From: Paracoccus subflavus
GTDB lineage: Bacteria; Pseudomonadota; Alphaproteobacteria; Rhodobacterales; Rhodobacteraceae
Direction of reading: 5' to 3'
DNA length: 64,000 bases
Assembly (NCBI RefSeq): GCF_004310345.1
Contig: NZ_SISK01000005.1
Location: forward strand, 1-64,000
Position numbers and translations under genes: made by a program
In this document: piece by piece, positions 18,667 to 27,434 of the stretch
Layout: every line of letters starts with the position of its first letter
Numbering within the stretch: position 1 is the stretch's first letter
Notes under the pieces: generated by a model
Told to the model about the DNA's origin: nothing
Seen by the model: only the letters and a program-made list of their open reading frames with translations
Database searches by the model: none

Positions 18667-19879
18667 TGTGGATGTCCTGATCGCCGGGGGCGGGCTGAAC
18701 GGCCCGACGCTGGCGCTTGCCCTGGCCCAGGCCGGGCTGCGCGTGGCCGTGGTCGATCAGCGCCTGGCGCAGACAAGGGCGGGCGAAAATTTCGACGGGC
18801 GCGCCTATGCGCTGGCGATCGCCTCGCAACGGCTTCTCAAGTCGCTGGGGCTGTGGGACGGGCTGGCGGGCGACAGCCAGCCGATCCGGCAGGTCAAGGC
18901 ATCGCAGGGCCGGCCGGGCGAAGGCGCGGCGCCGTTCTTTCTGCATTTCGACAGCGCCGAGATCGAGGAGGGCCCGGTCGGTTACATGCTGGAGGACCGG
19001 TTCCTGTATCGCGCCCTGCTGGCGGCAATGCAGGACCGGGTGCAGCACCTGCCGGGCCTGTCGGTCACAGGCCACCATGTCACGGCGGGCCGGGTCGAGG
19101 CCGAACTGTCCGATGGCCGCCGTTTGCGCGCTTGTCTGCTGGTCGGCGCCGACGGGCGCGGATCCGGGGTGGCACTGCGGGCAGGCATCCGGCGGCAGGG
19201 CTGGGGTTACGGCCAGACGGCGCTGGTTGCCGCCGTGGCCCATGACCGCCCCCATCATGGCATTGCCCATCAGTATTTCATGTCCACCGGCCCCTTGGCG
19301 ATCCTTCCGCTGCCGGGCAACCGCAGCAGCGTCGTGTGGTCGGAAACCAGCGACAATGCCCATGCCATCGCCGCGCTGCCGGACGAGGATTTTCTGGACG
19401 TCTTGCGGCCCCGCTTTGGCGACTATCTGGGCCGGATCGAACTGGCGGGTGCGCGGTTCGCCTATCCGCTCAGCCTGTCGCTGGCGGAACGCTATGTCGC
19501 TGGCCGGGTGGCCCTGGTGGGCGATGCGGCCCATGGCGTGCATCCGATCGCGGGACAAGGGCTGAATCTGGGCCTGCGCGACGTGGCCGCCCTGGCCGAG
19601 GTTCTGGTGGATGCCGCCCGTCGGGGCGAGGATATCGGATCGGATCTGGTGCTGGAACGCTATCAGGGCTGGCGGCGGTTCGATGCGACTGCGCTGGCGT
19701 TGGGCATGGACGGGGTGAACCGGCTGTTTGCCAGCGACAACCCGCTGCTGTCGGCGGTGCGGGGGGCGGGCATGGGGATCGTCACGGCGGTGCCGGCCCT
19801 GCGCCGGCGCTTCATGCGGCAGGCGGCGGGGCTGTCGGTCGATCCGATGCCGCGGCTGCTGGCGGGACAGGCGTTGTAA
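18659..19879 (+). CDS. UbiH/UbiF/COQ6-family FAD-dependent hydroxylase
   Basis: A 406-residue flavoprotein monooxygenase. It has the dinucleotide-binding start VDVLIAGGGLNGPTLALALAQAG, the central RACLLVGADGRGSGV motif and the FAD-ribose motif VALVGDAAHGVHPIAGQGLNLGLRD. This family hydroxylates the ubiquinone ring. Which ring position this enzyme serves cannot be told from sequence. The ATG at 18659 gives the family N-terminus, and the frame open back to 18491 belongs to the upstream gene. It overlaps the preceding SDR gene by eight bases. Confidence 0.9.
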   Translation: MTDVDVLIAGGGLNGPTLALALAQAGLRVAVVDQRLAQTRAGENFDGRAYALAIASQRLLKSLGLWDGLAGDSQPIRQVKASQGRPGEGAAPFFLHFDSAEIEEGPVGYMLEDRFLYRALLAAMQDRVQHLPGLSVTGHHVTAGRVEAELSDGRRLRACLLVGADGRGSGVALRAGIRRQGWGYGQTALVAAVAHDRPHHGIAHQYFMSTGPLAILPLPGNRSSVVWSETSDNAHAIAALPDEDFLDVLRPRFGDYLGRIELAGARFAYPLSLSLAERYVAGRVALVGDAAHGVHPIAGQGLNLGLRDVAALAEVLVDAARRGEDIGSDLVLERYQGWRRFDATALALGMDGVNRLFASDNPLLSAVRGAGMGIVTAVPALRRRFMRQAAGLSVDPMPRLLAGQAL

Positions 19880-19937
19880 AGAGGCTTTGGCCTCGACCCC
19901 TCAAGGCCCCCCCAGGATATTTTCCCCCAGGCAAGGA

Positions 19938-21362
19938 TCAGGCCGCCGCCAGCAGACGGGCCGCCTGGGACAGGTCGGTCGCGAACTGGTCCCGCGCCTG
20001 GGCCGCCGCGCCCGCCTCCAGCCGCAGGATCAGGCTGGGATGCCAGGTGATCAGCACCGGTCCGCCGTCCTGCGTGGTTTCCACAGTGCCGCGCCGGGGG
20101 GTCAGGGGCGACCGGTTGCCGGTCAGGGCAAAGGCCGCCGTCGCCCCCAGCGCCAGCGTCAGGCGCGGCCGGACAAAGCGGCGCTCCAGATCCAGCCACC
20201 CCTTGCAGTGCCGGATCTCGCCGGCGGCGGGGGTCTGGTGGATTCGCCGCTTGCCGCGGGGGACGAACTTGAAATGCTTGACCGCATTGGTCATCCAGGC
20301 TTGCGCGAAATCCAGACCCGCCCCGGCCATGGCCTGATGCAGCAACTGTCCCGCCGGACCGACAAAGGGGCGGCCCTGCAAATCCTCGTGATCGCCAGGC
20401 GCCTCGCCCACGATCATCAGGGGGGCCGCAGGATCGCCCTCGCCCCAGACGGTCTGGGTCGCGGCATGGCACAGCTCGCAGCGGGTGCAGCGCAGGGCCT
20501 GGTCGCGCGCGGCCTCCAGCGTTTCGGGCGGGCGGTCGTTGGGGATCTGGCGGATGCGCGCCGTCACGCGGGCGGCAAAGGCCGGGGCATCGCTGGCCCC
20601 GGCGTCGCGCATGGCCTGCACCCGGCGGGGGGCATCGGCCAGCATCTCGGGGATCAGTGCGGTTTCGGAAAGGTTCTTCCAGTATTTCAGCGGCATCTCG
20701 GACCGCATGGCATGGGTCTTGATGCGGGCGGGATTGAAGATATTGGCGAAATAGATGTGCCACAGCGCGTGGTTGGCATCGGGGGGGAAATCCGGGCGCG
20801 GCGCGGGGGGCGCATAGGTGATGGCGCCGTCGAACCGGGCGATGCCTTGGGGCGTGGCGATCAGCCAGTCCATGTCGGCAAAGCGTTTGGCAAAGAACGG
20901 CGTTCCGGCCTCCAGGATCGGATGCTCGGGCTCGAACCAGGCGCCGAAGCTGCGGCGGGGACCGTCGGACGGCAGTTCGTGAAACCGCACAAAGGCATGC
21001 ATCTTGTGGATATCGCGGCGCACGGATTTGGCCATCCGCCCCAGCCGGTCGGTCAGCGGATCGGCGGGATTGGCGATGAAACCCCGGTCGTCCTGCAACC
21101 GGATCAGCGCGCCATACAGCAAGGCCCAGCGTTCCGGGTCGGAATGGCTGGACACCGTGCGGGCCAGGTCCAGAAAATCCCTGGACGCCGTGACCGGATG
21201 CGGGCCGGGCGGCGGCAGGGGATCGGCGCCGAACAGTTCGGCGGGGCTGTCGCCATCGGCCCAAGTCACCTGGGCCGAGTCGATGCGGTTGCCGGCCAAC
21301 TGCCGGGCGGCCGCGCGCCAGGCGTCGAACCGGCCGAAGCGGGGCAGATCGACGCGGATCAC
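19938..21362 (-). CDS. UdgX-type uracil-DNA binding protein fused to an N-terminal DUF4130/TIGR03915-like domain
   Basis: A 474-residue two-domain protein. Residues 1 to about 275 match the 'putative DNA metabolism' domain (DUF4130/TIGR03915 type) normally encoded next to the radical-SAM partner. Residues about 285-474 are an Fe-S family 4-like uracil-DNA glycosylase: cluster cysteines C292, C295/C298 and C386, motif GEAPGDHEDLQGRPFVGPAG (319-338), and the UdgX-specific KRRIH loop (371-375). UdgX is known to crosslink covalently to the abasic product through this His (here H375). Its start overlaps the radical-SAM gene stop by four bases. Together they form a small repair operon behind a LexA-type box. 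Confidence 0.9.
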   Translation of the reverse strand: MIRVDLPRFGRFDAWRAAARQLAGNRIDSAQVTWADGDSPAELFGADPLPPPGPHPVTASRDFLDLARTVSSHSDPERWALLYGALIRLQDDRGFIANPADPLTDRLGRMAKSVRRDIHKMHAFVRFHELPSDGPRRSFGAWFEPEHPILEAGTPFFAKRFADMDWLIATPQGIARFDGAITYAPPAPRPDFPPDANHALWHIYFANIFNPARIKTHAMRSEMPLKYWKNLSETALIPEMLADAPRRVQAMRDAGASDAPAFAARVTARIRQIPNDRPPETLEAARDQALRCTRCELCHAATQTVWGEGDPAAPLMIVGEAPGDHEDLQGRPFVGPAGQLLHQAMAGAGLDFAQAWMTNAVKHFKFVPRGKRRIHQTPAAGEIRHCKGWLDLERRFVRPRLTLALGATAAFALTGNRSPLTPRRGTVETTQDGGPVLITWHPSLILRLEAGAAAQARDQFATDLSQAARLLAAA

Positions 21363-22591
21363 AGCAGTTGCAACTGTTCGGGCCGGGGGGCAAAGCGCGC
21401 GCGCAGGCCGGCACTGTCGGTCAGGGCGCCGGGATGCCAGTCGGGCAGCGTTACGAAGGGCTGCGCCTTGGACATGATCGCCCCCATGCGCAGCAGGTCG
21501 CCATAGCGAACCGGCCCGTTGCGCCGCGCCGCCAGAATCCGCGTCACCGTCTTGGTGCCGAATCCCGGCACGCGCAGCAGCATCTCGCGCGATGCGCGTG
21601 CCAGATCGACCGGGAACTGTGCCCGGTTCGCCAAGGCCCAGGCTAGCTTGGGATCGATCGCCAGATCCAGAAAGCCGGACGGGTGGGCCGCGCCGATCTC
21701 GTCGGCCTCGAAGCCATAGAAGCGCATCAGCCAGTCGGCCTGATACAGCCGGTGTTCGCGCATCAGGGGCGGCTTGATCAGCGGCAGGGCGGCCGAGGCG
21801 TCGGGAATCGGGCTGAAGGCGGAATAATAGACCCGCTTCAGGTCATAGCCAGAATACAGGTTGGCCGAGGTTTTCAAGATGTCCCGGTCCGTCGCCGCAT
21901 CCGCGCCGATGATCATCTGCGTGGACTGGCCCGCAGGCGCGAATCGCGGCGGGCGCTTGCCGGAGTGAGATTTCTCCTTCGCGGCCTCGCGCGACAGGCG
22001 CACATCGGCCATGGCGGCGCGAATCGTCTCGGGGCGCTTTTCGGGGGCCAGTTCGCGGAGGCTGGCATCCTGGGGCAGTTCGATGTTGATCGACAGCCGG
22101 TCCGCGTAAAGCCCCGCCTCGGCCACCAGTTCGGGGGCCGCGTCGGGAATGGTTTTCAGATGAATATACCCCTTGAAGCCATTATCCACCCGCAGCATTC
22201 GCGCGATGCGGACCATGTCGCCCATGGTCTGGTCCGGGCTGCGGATGATGCCCGACGACAGGAACAACCCCTCGATCATGTTGCGGCGATAGAATTCCAG
22301 CGTCAGGGTCACCACCTCCTCGGGCGTGAACCGGGCGCGTTCGACATTGCTGCTGACGCGGTTGATGCAATAGGCGCAGTCGAAGATGCAGAAGTTCGTC
22401 ATCAGGATCTTCAACAGGCTGATGCAGCGCCCGTCCGGGGTATAGGCGTGGCAGATGCCCATGCCGCCCGACGACCCGATGCCTCCATCCCGCGAATCGC
22501 GCCGGGTCGTGCCGCTGGACGCGCAAGAGGCGTCGTATTTCGCCGCGTCCGACAGGATCGCAAGCTTTTGCTGAAGGGTCCGCGGTGCCAT
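21359..22591 (-). CDS. Putative DNA modification/repair radical SAM protein (TIGR03916 type)
   Basis: A 410-residue radical SAM protein. The cluster motif CIFDCAYC lies at about residues 68-75, after GSSGGMGICHAYTPDGRCISLLK. A helix-hairpin-helix DNA-binding motif, LLRVPGFGTKTVTRILAARR, is near the C-terminus. The family is known by genomic association with UdgX/TIGR03915 proteins and its reaction is undetermined. It is the first gene of the two-gene operon, and a GTTC-N7-GTTC box lies 14 bases upstream of its ATG. Confidence 0.87.
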   Translation of the reverse strand: MAPRTLQQKLAILSDAAKYDASCASSGTTRRDSRDGGIGSSGGMGICHAYTPDGRCISLLKILMTNFCIFDCAYCINRVSSNVERARFTPEEVVTLTLEFYRRNMIEGLFLSSGIIRSPDQTMGDMVRIARMLRVDNGFKGYIHLKTIPDAAPELVAEAGLYADRLSINIELPQDASLRELAPEKRPETIRAAMADVRLSREAAKEKSHSGKRPPRFAPAGQSTQMIIGADAATDRDILKTSANLYSGYDLKRVYYSAFSPIPDASAALPLIKPPLMREHRLYQADWLMRFYGFEADEIGAAHPSGFLDLAIDPKLAWALANRAQFPVDLARASREMLLRVPGFGTKTVTRILAARRNGPVRYGDLLRMGAIMSKAQPFVTLPDWHPGALTDSAGLRARFAPRPEQLQLL

Positions 22592-22604
22592 GGGCCGAAT
22601 ATAT

Positions 22605-22619
22605 GTTCGTGTTGTGTTC
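22605..22619. promoter_or_regulatory. LexA-type SOS box (GTTC-N7-GTTC)
   Basis: GTTC (22605-22608), seven bases, GTTC (22616-22619): an exact match to the alphaproteobacterial LexA operator. A further GTTC is at 22621. It lies immediately upstream of the radical-SAM/UdgX operon start (22591), where LexA would block transcription until DNA damage. Confidence 0.75.
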
Positions 22620-22639
22620 TGTTCAACCGCCCTGTTTCC

Positions 22640-22664
22640 GGAACCTCACATCCGTGCGAGCGTT
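22640..22664 (+). promoter_or_regulatory. EcfG-type promoter of the LolA-like gene
   Basis: GGAAC (22640-22644), 16 bases, CGTT (22661-22664): a full match to the general stress sigma factor consensus GGAAC-N16/17-CGTT. Transcription would begin about 50 bases before the coding start, on the strand of the LolA-like gene. Confidence 0.7.
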
Positions 22665-22716
22665 CGCTGCCCATGCCATCCGCCAGACGTGATGTGCATC
22701 CCCGTTCGGAAAGGAT

Positions 22717-23322
22717 ATGATCGTCTGCATGAACCTCAGATCACTCGCCCTTGCGCCCGTCCTTGTTCTTGGCCTCGCCCTTCCGGCCCTGGCCGAGAAG
22801 ATCCCGTTGACCGAACTGTCGGGCTATTTGAACCGGCTGACCACGGTCACGTCGGAATTCACCCAGGTCAATCCCGACGGCTCGATCTCGACCGGGACGG
22901 TCTATATCCAGCGGCCGGGTCGGGTGCGGTTCGAATACAACAATGACAACACGCTGGTGCTGGCATCAAGCGGCAATGTGGCGGTGTTCGATCCGAAATC
23001 GGGCGGGCCCCAGCAATACCCGCTGTCGCAGACGCCGCTGTCGATCATCCTTGATGCCAATGTGAACCTGGGCCGCGCCAACATGGTCACGGCGCATACC
23101 GAATCGAAGAACGCCACGGTCGTGACGGCCCAGGACCCCCAGAACCCGCAATACGGCAACATCCAGATGGTGTTCACTGCAAACCCGACCCAGTTGCGCC
23201 AATGGGTGGTCACCGACGACAGCGGGCAAAAGACCACGGTGATCCTGGGCGAGATGCGCGAAGGCGGGTCGATCCCGGCCTCGAAATTCTCGATCAACAA
23301 CGAAGTGGCGCGGCGCAACTGA
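22717..23322 (+). CDS. LolA-family outer membrane lipoprotein carrier-like protein
   Basis: A 201-residue exported protein with signal peptide MNLRSLALAPVLVLGLALPALA. The mature part, with LSGYLNRLTTVTSEFTQVNPDG and TGTVYIQRPGRVRFEY, matches the LolA fold, which ferries lipoproteins across the periplasm. Whether this copy is the housekeeping carrier or a LolA-like paralogue cannot be told. Start: AAGGA at 22711-22715 is too close to the ATG at 22717. The in-frame ATG at 22729 is better spaced and opens the signal peptide directly, giving a 197-residue protein. An EcfG-type promoter precedes it. Confidence 0.85.
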   Translation: MIVCMNLRSLALAPVLVLGLALPALAEKIPLTELSGYLNRLTTVTSEFTQVNPDGSISTGTVYIQRPGRVRFEYNNDNTLVLASSGNVAVFDPKSGGPQQYPLSQTPLSIILDANVNLGRANMVTAHTESKNATVVTAQDPQNPQYGNIQMVFTANPTQLRQWVVTDDSGQKTTVILGEMREGGSIPASKFSINNEVARRN

Positions 23323-23380
23323 TCGGCCAGTCAACTCCGCGACGGAGCCGAGGCGGACGCATAGGCGCCCGCCTGCCGCA

Positions 23381-23770
23381 TCAGCGAGCGACGTGCCAGA
23401 CGCCGTTGTATCCGTCACCGGTCATGTCACCGGGCTTGCGATCGTCCTTCCACAGATAGAGAGGCCGGCCCTTGTGCGCCCATTGCATCTGCCCGTCACT
23501 GCGGCGAATCGGGGCAAAGTCGCCGGTAGCCTCGGCATCCGCGGGGGCAAGCAAGGGCGGCCAGGCCACCGCACAAAGGTCATTGCAGTTCGAAGTCCCG
23601 GGCGTGTCCTTGTCAAAGACGTAAAGGGTCATCCGATTGGCATCGGCAAAGACTTCGCCCGACGGAGTTATGACCCGCACCACGCCGGGATTCGCGAACG
23701 CCGCCCCGGCCAAGAGCGTGGCGGCAACAATCCCAAGGGCCGACCTTGGGAAAGGGATGGACAGGGACAT
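23381..23770 (-). CDS. Secreted protein of the COG4315 (lipoprotein repeat) family
   Basis: A 129-residue precursor with signal peptide MSLSIPFPRSALGIVAATLLAGAAFA. The mature domain contains TLYVFDKDTPGTSNCNDLCAVAWPPLL and GRPLYLWKDDRKPGDMTGDGYNGVWHV, the two-repeat pattern (YxFDxD, CxxxCAxxWPP, LYxWxxDxxPGDxxG) of this family. Function is unknown. There is no lipobox cysteine, so the product is probably soluble in the periplasm. The start at 23770 follows a strong AGAGGAG site. It converges on the LolA-like gene. Confidence 0.85.
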   Translation of the reverse strand: MSLSIPFPRSALGIVAATLLAGAAFANPGVVRVITPSGEVFADANRMTLYVFDKDTPGTSNCNDLCAVAWPPLLAPADAEATGDFAPIRRSDGQMQWAHKGRPLYLWKDDRKPGDMTGDGYNGVWHVAR

Positions 23771-24027
23771 TGGAATGATCTCCTCTGTATGCGGCACCGA
23801 TGTGGCTGACCGCGCCGGCATTATATCACAAGGCAGGGTCTGACGGTGTGACGAACGCAAGCGTTGTGCGGTCTGGGTTCACAATCATGCGCCTGCTGGC
23901 GCCCGGCACGCGCCGAACGGAATGACCGATCATCCGCCTTGATGGATCGCATCACGCCGCCGGGGCTTGATCTTGGCCGGGAACGGGTTCAACGGTGCCT
24001 GCGACGTTCCGCCTCGCAGGTTCCGCC

Positions 24028-25278
24028 ATGTCCGCCCCGTCCCGCCTGTTCACGCCCATCCTGATCGGCGGATCGCTGATCCTGCTGATCAATTTCGCCC
24101 TGCGGGCCAGTTTCGGCGTCTTCCAGATCCCGATCGCCGAGGATTTCGGCTGGCCGCGCGCGGAATTCTCGCTGGCCATCGCCATCCAGAACCTGGCCTG
24201 GGGCATCGGGCAGCCGATCTTTGGCGCGCTTGCCGAACGCTGGGGCGACCGCTGGGCGATCATCCTGGGGGCGGTGCTGTATTCGGCGGGGCTGATCCTG
24301 ACGGCCTTCGCGACCACCCCCGCCACGATTCAACTGCTGGAGGTGATGGTGGGCTTCGGCATCGCGGGCACCGGCTTTGGCGTGATCCTGGCCGTGGTCG
24401 GGCGCGCCGCCAGCGACGAGAACCGCAGCCTGGCCTTGGGCATCGCCACGGCCGCCGGCTCGGCCGGGCAGGTCTTCGGTGCCCCTTTGGCCGAAATCCT
24501 GCTGTCGTTCTATGCGTGGCAGGCGGTGTTCGTCATTTTTGGCGGCATCATCCTGACCTGCCTGCTGTTCCTGCCGATGCTGGGCAACGGCAGGCCCGCT
24601 ACCCGGCACGAACTGGAGGAAAGCCTGGGCAGCGTGCTGAAACGCGCCTTTCGCGATCCGTCCTATCTGATGATCTTCGTGGGCTTCTTTTCCTGCGGCT
24701 ACCAGCTTGGCTTCATCACCGCCCATTTCCCTGCCATGATCACCGAGATGTGCGGCCCCATCGACCCCACGGGCATGTTGGCCGGCATCGGCATCACGAC
24801 CACCTCGGCCCTGGGGGCGGTGGCGATCAGCCTGATCGGGCTGGCCAATATCGCAGGCTCGATCTATGCGGGCTGGCTGGGCAAGCACTATACCCGGAAA
24901 TACCTGCTGGCGGGCATCTATACGCTGCGGACCATCGCATCGGCGGCATTCATCCTGCTGCCCATCACGCCTTTCAGCGTGATCGTCTTTTCTCTGGTCA
25001 TGGGCGCGCTGTGGCTGGCGACCGTGCCGCTGACCTCGGGGCTTGTGGCCTATATCTTCGGGTTGCGCTACATGGCGACGCTATACGGCTTTGTGTTCCT
25101 GTCCCATCAGATCGGGTCCTTCCTGGGGGTCTGGCTGGGCGGGGCGCTGTACGACACCTATGGCAACTACATGCTGGTCTGGTGGGTCGGCGTCGGCGTG
25201 GGTGCCTTCAGCGCGCTGATCCACCTGCCGGTGCGCGAGGCACCGTCCCGCCTGCCCAAGGCAGCCGCAGCGGTTTGA
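24028..25278 (+). CDS. Major facilitator superfamily transporter
   Basis: A 416-residue protein with about twelve hydrophobic segments. It resembles the OxlT-like group of MFS carriers: an N-terminal SFGVFQIPIAEDFGWPRAEFSLAIAIQNLAWGIGQP segment, then a loop 2-3 motif GALAERWGDRW. It lies in the inner membrane and its substrate is unknown; the group often moves monocarboxylates. ATG 24028 is preferred over the GTG at 23995 because the upstream residues are not conserved in type. The next gene is a HAD phosphatase on the same strand, 55 bases on. Confidence 0.85.
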   Translation: MSAPSRLFTPILIGGSLILLINFALRASFGVFQIPIAEDFGWPRAEFSLAIAIQNLAWGIGQPIFGALAERWGDRWAIILGAVLYSAGLILTAFATTPATIQLLEVMVGFGIAGTGFGVILAVVGRAASDENRSLALGIATAAGSAGQVFGAPLAEILLSFYAWQAVFVIFGGIILTCLLFLPMLGNGRPATRHELEESLGSVLKRAFRDPSYLMIFVGFFSCGYQLGFITAHFPAMITEMCGPIDPTGMLAGIGITTTSALGAVAISLIGLANIAGSIYAGWLGKHYTRKYLLAGIYTLRTIASAAFILLPITPFSVIVFSLVMGALWLATVPLTSGLVAYIFGLRYMATLYGFVFLSHQIGSFLGVWLGGALYDTYGNYMLVWWVGVGVGAFSALIHLPVREAPSRLPKAAAAV

Positions 25279-25333
25279 CCTGCCGGGGCGGGGGTTCTAG
25301 GGTCCGCCCTGTTCCGAAGCCCGGATTCGCCCG

Positions 25334-26026
25334 ATGACCACCCCGACCCGCCGCCATCACCCGTCCGAACGCGCCATCGCCATCCGCTATCAGCAACTGT
25401 CGGCCGAGGTGAAGGCCCTGCAGCGGCAGTGCTATGCCCTGGCGACGTTGCGTCTGCGCGCGGCGGTCAAGGAAAACGGCACCGGCGCGGGCCTGGCCGT
25501 GGTCAGCGACATCGACGAGACGATCCTGGACAACACCCCTGTCATGGCCCACGCCATGACCCTGGGCGAACATCTGGATGCCTTCGACACCTGGAAGCTG
25601 TGGGAACGCGAAGGCGTCCCCAGCCTGTTGCCGGGGGCGGCGGATTTCTTTCGGCTGGCCGACGATCTGGGGGTGGCGATCTTCTATGTCTCGGACCGGT
25701 TCGAGGAAAACAAGCTGGCGACCATCGCTACCCTGTCGCGGCTGGGCCTGCCGCAGGTCCATGCCGACCGGGTGCTGTTGTTCGGCCCGACCAAGGCCGA
25801 ACGCCGCGCCGCCGTGGAACGTAATCACCGGATCGTCCTGCAACTGGGCGACACGCTGCACGATTTCCACGGTGCCTTCGCGGGCGTGACACTGGACGAA
25901 CAGCACCAGCTTGCCGAAGATCACGCCGGCCGTTTTGGCGATGACTGGATCGTCTTTCCGAACGCGGCCCACGGCACCTGGATGGAGGCGGAACTGCGTC
26001 CCTGGGATGCGCCCAAGCTGCGCTAG
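25334..26026 (+). CDS. HAD-superfamily acid phosphatase (lipoprotein e(P4)-like fold)
   Basis: A 230-residue protein with the class C acid phosphatase motif I VVSDIDETILDNTP (about residues 55-68; nucleophile Asp, second Asp two residues on), motif II FYVSDRFEENK, and the late QLGDTLHDF metal-binding motif. Relatives dephosphorylate nucleotides at the outer membrane, but this copy has no signal peptide or lipobox and should be cytoplasmic. Substrate unknown. Its 3' end overlaps the convergent exported-protein gene by four bases. Confidence 0.83.
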   Translation: MTTPTRRHHPSERAIAIRYQQLSAEVKALQRQCYALATLRLRAAVKENGTGAGLAVVSDIDETILDNTPVMAHAMTLGEHLDAFDTWKLWEREGVPSLLPGAADFFRLADDLGVAIFYVSDRFEENKLATIATLSRLGLPQVHADRVLLFGPTKAERRAAVERNHRIVLQLGDTLHDFHGAFAGVTLDEQHQLAEDHAGRFGDDWIVFPNAAHGTWMEAELRPWDAPKLR

Positions 26027-26616
26027 TTGCCCAGATGCCCCGCAATCGCCCGGCCCAGGGCAAAGGCGCGCTGTTCCAAGATCACCGGGGTTTCGCAGAC
26101 ATAGGTCAGCGATTGCTGCCGTTCGGTGAAGATCCGCTGATCCCAGTCCAGCGCCTCCTCGGCCGCGTCGATGGCGTCGAAATCGGGTTCGGCCGCAGCC
26201 TCCAGTTCGGACATGGCGGCGCGACGTTCCTCGATCCGGCGGGCCAGTTCGACCTGGCCCTGGCCATAGCGGGCGATGCCCTCGATCAAGGCCGTCCGGT
26301 CGGGTTCGATCTTGCCCATGATCGCCACCATCAGCGCGGTCAGGCGCGCATCATCGGCCCCGGCGGCAAAGCGGGCGATCTCGGCCTCGGCCTCCTCGAT
26401 GGGTAGGCGACGCTGTTCCAGCCGGGCGGCAAGCGCGTCGATCTGCGGATCGCGGGCCAGTTGCGTGGCGCGTTCGTCGGGCACCGGCCCGGTCCAGACC
26501 TGTCCCAGCGACAGATGCGGCTGCTTGCGCTGGATGCAGGGCCATTCGGGATCGGCGCCGGGTGCCGCCCAGGCAGGACCGGCCAGTATCAAGCCAAGCG
26601 CAACGATGGTTTTCAT
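26023..26616 (-). CDS. Exported protein of unknown function at the end of the methanol-oxidation island
   Basis: A 197-residue precursor with signal peptide MKTIVALGLILAGPAWA. The mature protein is mostly alpha-helical and charged, with Glu/Ala-rich heptad-like stretches such as RIEERRAAMSELEAAAEPD, and has cysteines near both ends (PCIQRK; YVCETP) that could pair in the periplasm. I do not recognise a characterised family. Its start overlaps the stop of the ABC permease by four bases, so it is almost certainly the last gene of the exporter operon (ATPase, permease, this protein) and may be its periplasmic partner. Confidence 0.75.
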   Translation of the reverse strand: MKTIVALGLILAGPAWAAPGADPEWPCIQRKQPHLSLGQVWTGPVPDERATQLARDPQIDALAARLEQRRLPIEEAEAEIARFAAGADDARLTALMVAIMGKIEPDRTALIEGIARYGQGQVELARRIEERRAAMSELEAAAEPDFDAIDAAEEALDWDQRIFTERQQSLTYVCETPVILEQRAFALGRAIAGHLGN

Positions 26617-27434
26617 CCCCTCTCCTTCCGTCTGGCCCAGAGGCCCTTGGCGGGATCATACATGAACACCGCCGCCCCGAAAAACACCGCAAGGCATCCC
26701 GCGACCACGCCAAAGGCCGGCCAGTTCATTTCCAGATACAACGCGAACCGGATCAGTTCGACCGCATAGGTAAACGGATTGGCCGCGCAGATGTCGTGCA
26801 GCAGGGGCGAACTTTCCTGCATCCGCCACAGCGGGTAAAGCGCCGAGGACGCAAAGAACATCGGGAAGATCACGAAGTTCATGACACCGGCAAAGTTTTC
26901 CAACTGCCGGATGGCCGATGACAGGAACAGACCCAGCGCGCCCAGCATCAGCCCCGACAGGACCAGCGCTGGCAGCACCGCAACATAGCCCCAGGCGGGC
27001 GGGCGGATGTCCCAGAACCAGGCGATGGCCAGGAAGGCATAGGCCTGGATGATCGACACGATCACCCCCGCCATCAGCTTGGACCCCAGCAGGAACCAGC
27101 GGGGAAAGGGGCTGACCAGCAGCGTCCGCATGGCCCCGGTTTCGCGGTCATAGACCATCGACAGCGACGACTGCATTCCGTTGAACAACTGGATCATCGC
27201 CACAAGGCCCGGGGTGACATAGACCTCGTAGAGAACATAGGTCTGATAGGGCGGGGTGATCGACAGGCCCAGGACGGCGCGAAAGCCTGCGGCAAAGATG
27301 AACAGCCAGACCAGCGGGCGCACCAGGGCTGCCAGGAACCGCCCGCGCTGCTGGACAAAGCGCAGGGTTTCCCGCCAGGCGATGCCGCGAAAGGCGGTGG
27401 CCCAGGCGGCGGCGGGAAAGCGGCGTTCGGTCAT
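26613..27434 (-). CDS. ABC-2-type transporter permease of the PQQ/methanol cluster
   Basis: A 273-residue membrane protein starting MTERRFPAAAWATAFRGIAW. Six hydrophobic segments include LVRPLVWLFIFAAGFRAVLG, AGVIVSIIQAYAFLAIAWFW and FVIFPMFFASSALYPLW, and the MVYDRETGAMRTLLVSP segment is characteristic of ABC-2 exporter permeases. It pairs with the ATPase encoded directly upstream (4-base overlap). Such exporters recur beside PQQ-dependent alcohol dehydrogenase genes; the exported compound is unknown. Start 27434 excludes an unrelated upstream extension of the frame. Confidence 0.9.
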   Translation of the reverse strand: MTERRFPAAAWATAFRGIAWRETLRFVQQRGRFLAALVRPLVWLFIFAAGFRAVLGLSITPPYQTYVLYEVYVTPGLVAMIQLFNGMQSSLSMVYDRETGAMRTLLVSPFPRWFLLGSKLMAGVIVSIIQAYAFLAIAWFWDIRPPAWGYVAVLPALVLSGLMLGALGLFLSSAIRQLENFAGVMNFVIFPMFFASSALYPLWRMQESSPLLHDICAANPFTYAVELIRFALYLEMNWPAFGVVAGCLAVFFGAAVFMYDPAKGLWARRKERG

